Of a stretch of 6,350 bases of DNA, positions 3,975 through 6,350 are shown piece by piece. The stretch comes from Verrucomicrobiota bacterium (lineage in GTDB: Bacteria > Verrucomicrobiota > Verrucomicrobiia > Opitutales > UBA2995). A program made the position numbers and the translations under genes. The stretch covers positions 1 to 6,350 of the forward strand of contig JAPUIL010000225.1 in NCBI GenBank assembly GCA_027297085.1, in the 5' to 3' direction. Position 1 is the first letter of the stretch. Each line of letters begins with the position of its first letter. The notes beneath the pieces were generated by a model, which was not told where the DNA came from, did not search any database, and worked only from the letters and a program-made list of their open reading frames with translations.

Positions 3975-6350
3975 TTTTGCATCCATTCTGCGATTGGTTT
4001 TGTAGGGCGTTGCTCCAGGGGATCGAAGAAGCGCATGTTTTTTCCGACTCGGTCGTGATCGCCCAAGTCTTTGCGGGTGCGTTCGGCGAGGGCTAACAAC
4101 TGCTTTACGATTTCCGGGTGTTGTTTTGCAACATCCTTGCTCTCTTCAATATCAGTCTCGAGGTCATAAAGTGCCGGTTTCTCAAAGCCAATATCGTCTT
4201 GTGGATGGATGTGTTTGTTAACTGCGAAATTTCCCAGCCATTGTGGGTGCCGCTCCCGTGGTATATGCAGTTTCCAATCGCCTTGTCGGACCGCTTGTAA
4301 GTGGGACAGGAAATAATAGAAATAAGTTTTATCTGCATTGGTATTTTCGAAGCGGCCTGAAAGGAGGTGCATGATGTTCTCTCCATCGATCACTCGGTCT
4401 CCCGGGAGTTTTGCGCCGGCCAATTCAGCGATAGTAGGGAACAGGTCCAGGGTTGAAGCTAGTTCATTACAGACCGTTCCTTGGGGAATTCGTCCTGGTG
4501 CCCAGGCGATGGCTGGAACTCTTACGCCACCTTCCCAAGTTGATACTTTGCCGCTCCGCAACGGTTCTGCAGAACCACCATGATCTGTGGGCCTGAATCC
4601 ATTTTCAAAGTCCTGGTTTTTGATCAGCCAAGGGCCGTTGTCGCTAATGAAAAACACGTAAGTATTATCCGTTAGATTCAGTTCCTTGAGTGTTGTGAAA
4701 ATTCTTCCGGCGTTGTAGTCGATTTCTTCCACCACATCGCCGTACAATCCGCGTTCCGATTTGCCTATGAATTCCGCAGAGGCTGCTAATGCGGTATGAG
4801 GCATGGTGTGAGGGAGATAAACGAAAAAGGGTTGGTCCTTATTTCTTTGAATGAATCCAATCGCTTCATCCGTGTAGCGTTTGGTCAAGGTGGCCATATC
4901 CGCATTTTTTTCGATGGCGGTACGATTCCTAAACAGGTGTACTTTCTTATCGTTACTTGTTGGAGTACCAAAAAAGTAATCGAAGCCCTGATGGTTTGGC
5001 ATCAGGTCGGGATAAAAACTATCCTGGGAATGTTTCGCCAAATCCCATTTACCAAAACAGCCGGTGGCATAACCGAGGGGTTTCAGTAATTCAGCGATAG
5101 TAATCTCTTCGGAGTGCAGGGCTGGATGAATCCGTTTGATGTTGTCGCGCTCTGCTACGCGCAGGGGATAACAACCGGTCATCAGTGCCGCTCGGGAAGG
5201 ACCGCAAATAGGTTGTGCGTAAAAGTCAGTGAACCGCATACCTTCGGCGGCCATACGATCGAGGTTCGGGGTCAGGATCGTCTTCGATCCATAACTACCC
5301 AAGTCGTTAAATCCCAGGTCGTCGGCGAAGAGGATGATGAAATTGGGCTGCGAAGGTTTACGGGTGGTTTGTGCGAGCACTCTCGAGTCGCCGGTTTTCC
5401 GTTGTGCAGTTCCGGTAGTTTTCGAACTACCCAATTCGCGTCGTGCAGCGGTGGCGTCTAAAAGGAGTTGGTCAACTATTTCTGAATTTGTGGAGGCAAC
5501 ATTCGTAGATTCGCCGACATCCTCCGCCAAGTTTACCAGAAACGGTTCTGCCAGTTCCTTAAATTCCTTATTTCCGCCCTTATGCCAAAACGGAATATCC
5601 TCTACAGTGCGCGGCAGATGCATTTTCCAATCCTTCTTTCGCACGGCTTGGAGATTTCGGTCGTTATAGTAGTATTCGATTTCCCGCGGTGGTTCTTTGG
5701 ATTCGCCCATCAATAATGGCCAGATATTCTTACCGTCGAGGATGCGGTCATTCGGAAGTTTTGCACCGGTAATGGCAGCAATTGTTGGTAGGACGTCCAT
5801 CGAACTGATGGCTACTTCGCAGGGTTCTCCCTTCGGCAAATGTTTGGGCCAATAGAAAATGGCAGGTACCCGATGTCCGCCTTCGAAGGTAACATACTTA
5901 CTTCCACGTAAGGGTCCGGCCGATTTATAATCCTGTGCGAATTGCGGTAGCGGACCGTTGTCACTGGTGAAAATGATGAGGGTATTTTCCGCAATTTCCA
6001 TTTCTTCCAGCGTATCCAAAATAGTACCCATGCTTACATCTAATTCGGCAATGACATCGCCGTAATCTCCCGCGCGTGATTTTCCCGCGAATGCGGGATT
6101 TGGAACCAGAGGGACATGCGGATAATTGTGGGCGAGGTAGAGGAAAAAGGGCTGATTGTTATTGTTCGCGATAAACTCGACCGCCTTTTGCGTGTAATTC
6201 GAAATCAGCATGGAAAGGTCGGTGGTTTCGGCGATTGCTTCCCGGTCTTTAAAGGATCGTGGATCGTGCCGGAAATTCGAAGGCATACCATAGTAGCTGT
6301 CGAAACCGTGGTTGAGGGGATGAAAAACTTCGTCAAATCCGAGGTGCCAC
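3971..6350 (-). CDS. Tandem double-domain sulfatase, N-terminus outside window
   Basis: A single frame without stops runs from the right edge to TGA 3971-3973, with 792 visible residues. Residues 1-307 are most of a sulfatase domain, entered at WHLG (the end of GKWHLG). It has His78 in NYPHVP, Asp130-Asn131 in SDNGP, Lys151 before YVTFEGG, and the C-terminal subdomain ending RRELG. A polar linker (308-334) rich in Thr, Lys, Arg and Ser follows. Residues 335-792 are a complete second sulfatase: Asp343-Asp344 (ADDLG), formylglycine-precursor Cys382 in canonical CGPSR with Arg386, Lys434, His518, Asp570-Asn571 and Lys601. In the second domain GKWH reads GKWD, so Asp436 replaces the conserved His. 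By comparison with the neighbours about 135 residues are missing, implying a protein near 925 residues against 450-550 for one domain. The linker contains no hydrophobic signal peptide, so both domains should be exported as one chain. The ATG at 6284-6286 lies inside the first domain and is not the start. Confidence 0.9.
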   Translation of the reverse strand, partial: WHLGFDEVFHPLNHGFDSYYGMPSNFRHDPRSFKDREAIAETTDLSMLISNYTQKAVEFIANNNNQPFFLYLAHNYPHVPLVPNPAFAGKSRAGDYGDVIAELDVSMGTILDTLEEMEIAENTLIIFTSDNGPLPQFAQDYKSAGPLRGSKYVTFEGGHRVPAIFYWPKHLPKGEPCEVAISSMDVLPTIAAITGAKLPNDRILDGKNIWPLLMGESKEPPREIEYYYNDRNLQAVRKKDWKMHLPRTVEDIPFWHKGGNKEFKELAEPFLVNLAEDVGESTNVASTNSEIVDQLLLDATAARRELGSSKTTGTAQRKTGDSRVLAQTTRKPSQPNFIILFADDLGFNDLGSYGSKTILTPNLDRMAAEGMRFTDFYAQPICGPSRAALMTGCYPLRVAERDNIKRIHPALHSEEITIAELLKPLGYATGCFGKWDLAKHSQDSFYPDLMPNHQGFDYFFGTPTSNDKKVHLFRNRTAIEKNADMATLTKRYTDEAIGFIQRNKDQPFFVYLPHTMPHTALAASAEFIGKSERGLYGDVVEEIDYNAGRIFTTLKELNLTDNTYVFFISDNGPWLIKNQDFENGFRPTDHGGSAEPLRSGKVSTWEGGVRVPAIAWAPGRIPQGTVCNELASTLDLFPTIAELAGAKLPGDRVIDGENIMHLLSGRFENTNADKTYFYYFLSHLQAVRQGDWKLHIPRERHPQWLGNFAVNKHIHPQDDIGFEKPALYDLETDIEESKDVAKQHPEIVKQLLALAERTRKDLGDHDRVGKNMRFFDPLEQRPTKPIAEWMQK
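5348..5428 (-). other. Interdomain linker of the double sulfatase
   Basis: Twenty-seven residues (308-334 of the visible chain) join RRELG, a typical end of the sulfatase C-terminal subdomain, to PNFIILFADD, a typical first strand of the next domain. Composition is polar and basic with several Thr and Ser and no hydrophobic run. It is neither a signal peptide nor a membrane anchor, and there is no Met that could start a separate exported protein. Confidence 0.75.

Noticed and set aside
3984..3986. Upstream ATG as the start of the middle sulfatase
   Set aside because: It would put acidic MDAK before the signal peptide and lengthen the overlap to 16 bases. The ATGA-overlap start at 3974 begins a standard signal peptide.
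5348..5428. Fusion as an artefact of a missed gene boundary
   Set aside because: No stop, no start codon and no signal-peptide-like sequence lies at the junction in this frame, so I accept the fusion, pending read-level confirmation.
6284..6286. ATG as the start of the double sulfatase
   Set aside because: The frame continues upstream to the edge with sulfatase-like sequence (WHLG, then NHGFDSYYG), so this Met is internal.

Overview
The window looks like accessory polysaccharide-degradation DNA from a free-living, probably aquatic bacterium. Dense clusters of exported S1-type sulfatases of this kind are common in Verrucomicrobiota, Planctomycetota and related groups (family knowledge). The sequence holds no marker gene, so the phylum is an inference. 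No recognisable Shine-Dalgarno sequence precedes the internal starts, which fits those groups but does not prove it.

Layout: (1) Bases 2-598, plus strand: the 3' end of an SGNH/GDSL-type hydrolase whose start lies left of the window. (2) Bases 599-1071: a 473-base gap between convergent genes. It holds a compact inverted-repeat element (681-944) with 30-base terminal arms, a GC-rich interior with a strong hairpin, and no credible gene; it looks like a MITE-like or structured repeat. (3) Bases 1072-6350, minus strand: a tight run of sulfatase genes, transcribed right to left. The first is an unusually long ORF, open at the right edge, carrying two consecutive sulfatase domains joined by a 27-residue linker. 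It overlaps the next sulfatase gene by four bases (ATGA), and that gene is followed after two bases by the last one. Four sulfatase domains are therefore visible on what is almost certainly one mRNA.

The enzymes probably act together outside the cytoplasm: both complete single-domain proteins have signal peptides. They would remove sulfate esters from a complex sulfated glycan, each domain likely taking a different sulfate position. The modules fall into two types, here called A and B, from the sequence around the conserved Lys/EGG motif. In transcription order they run A-B (fused), B, A. Catalytic motifs vary: the formylglycine sites read CGPSR, CGVSR and CTQSR, and the second domain of the fusion has Asp in place of the usual His of GKWH. 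No glycoside hydrolase, transporter, regulator or formylglycine-generating enzyme is present, so the glycan cannot be named. The operon promoter lies beyond the right edge.
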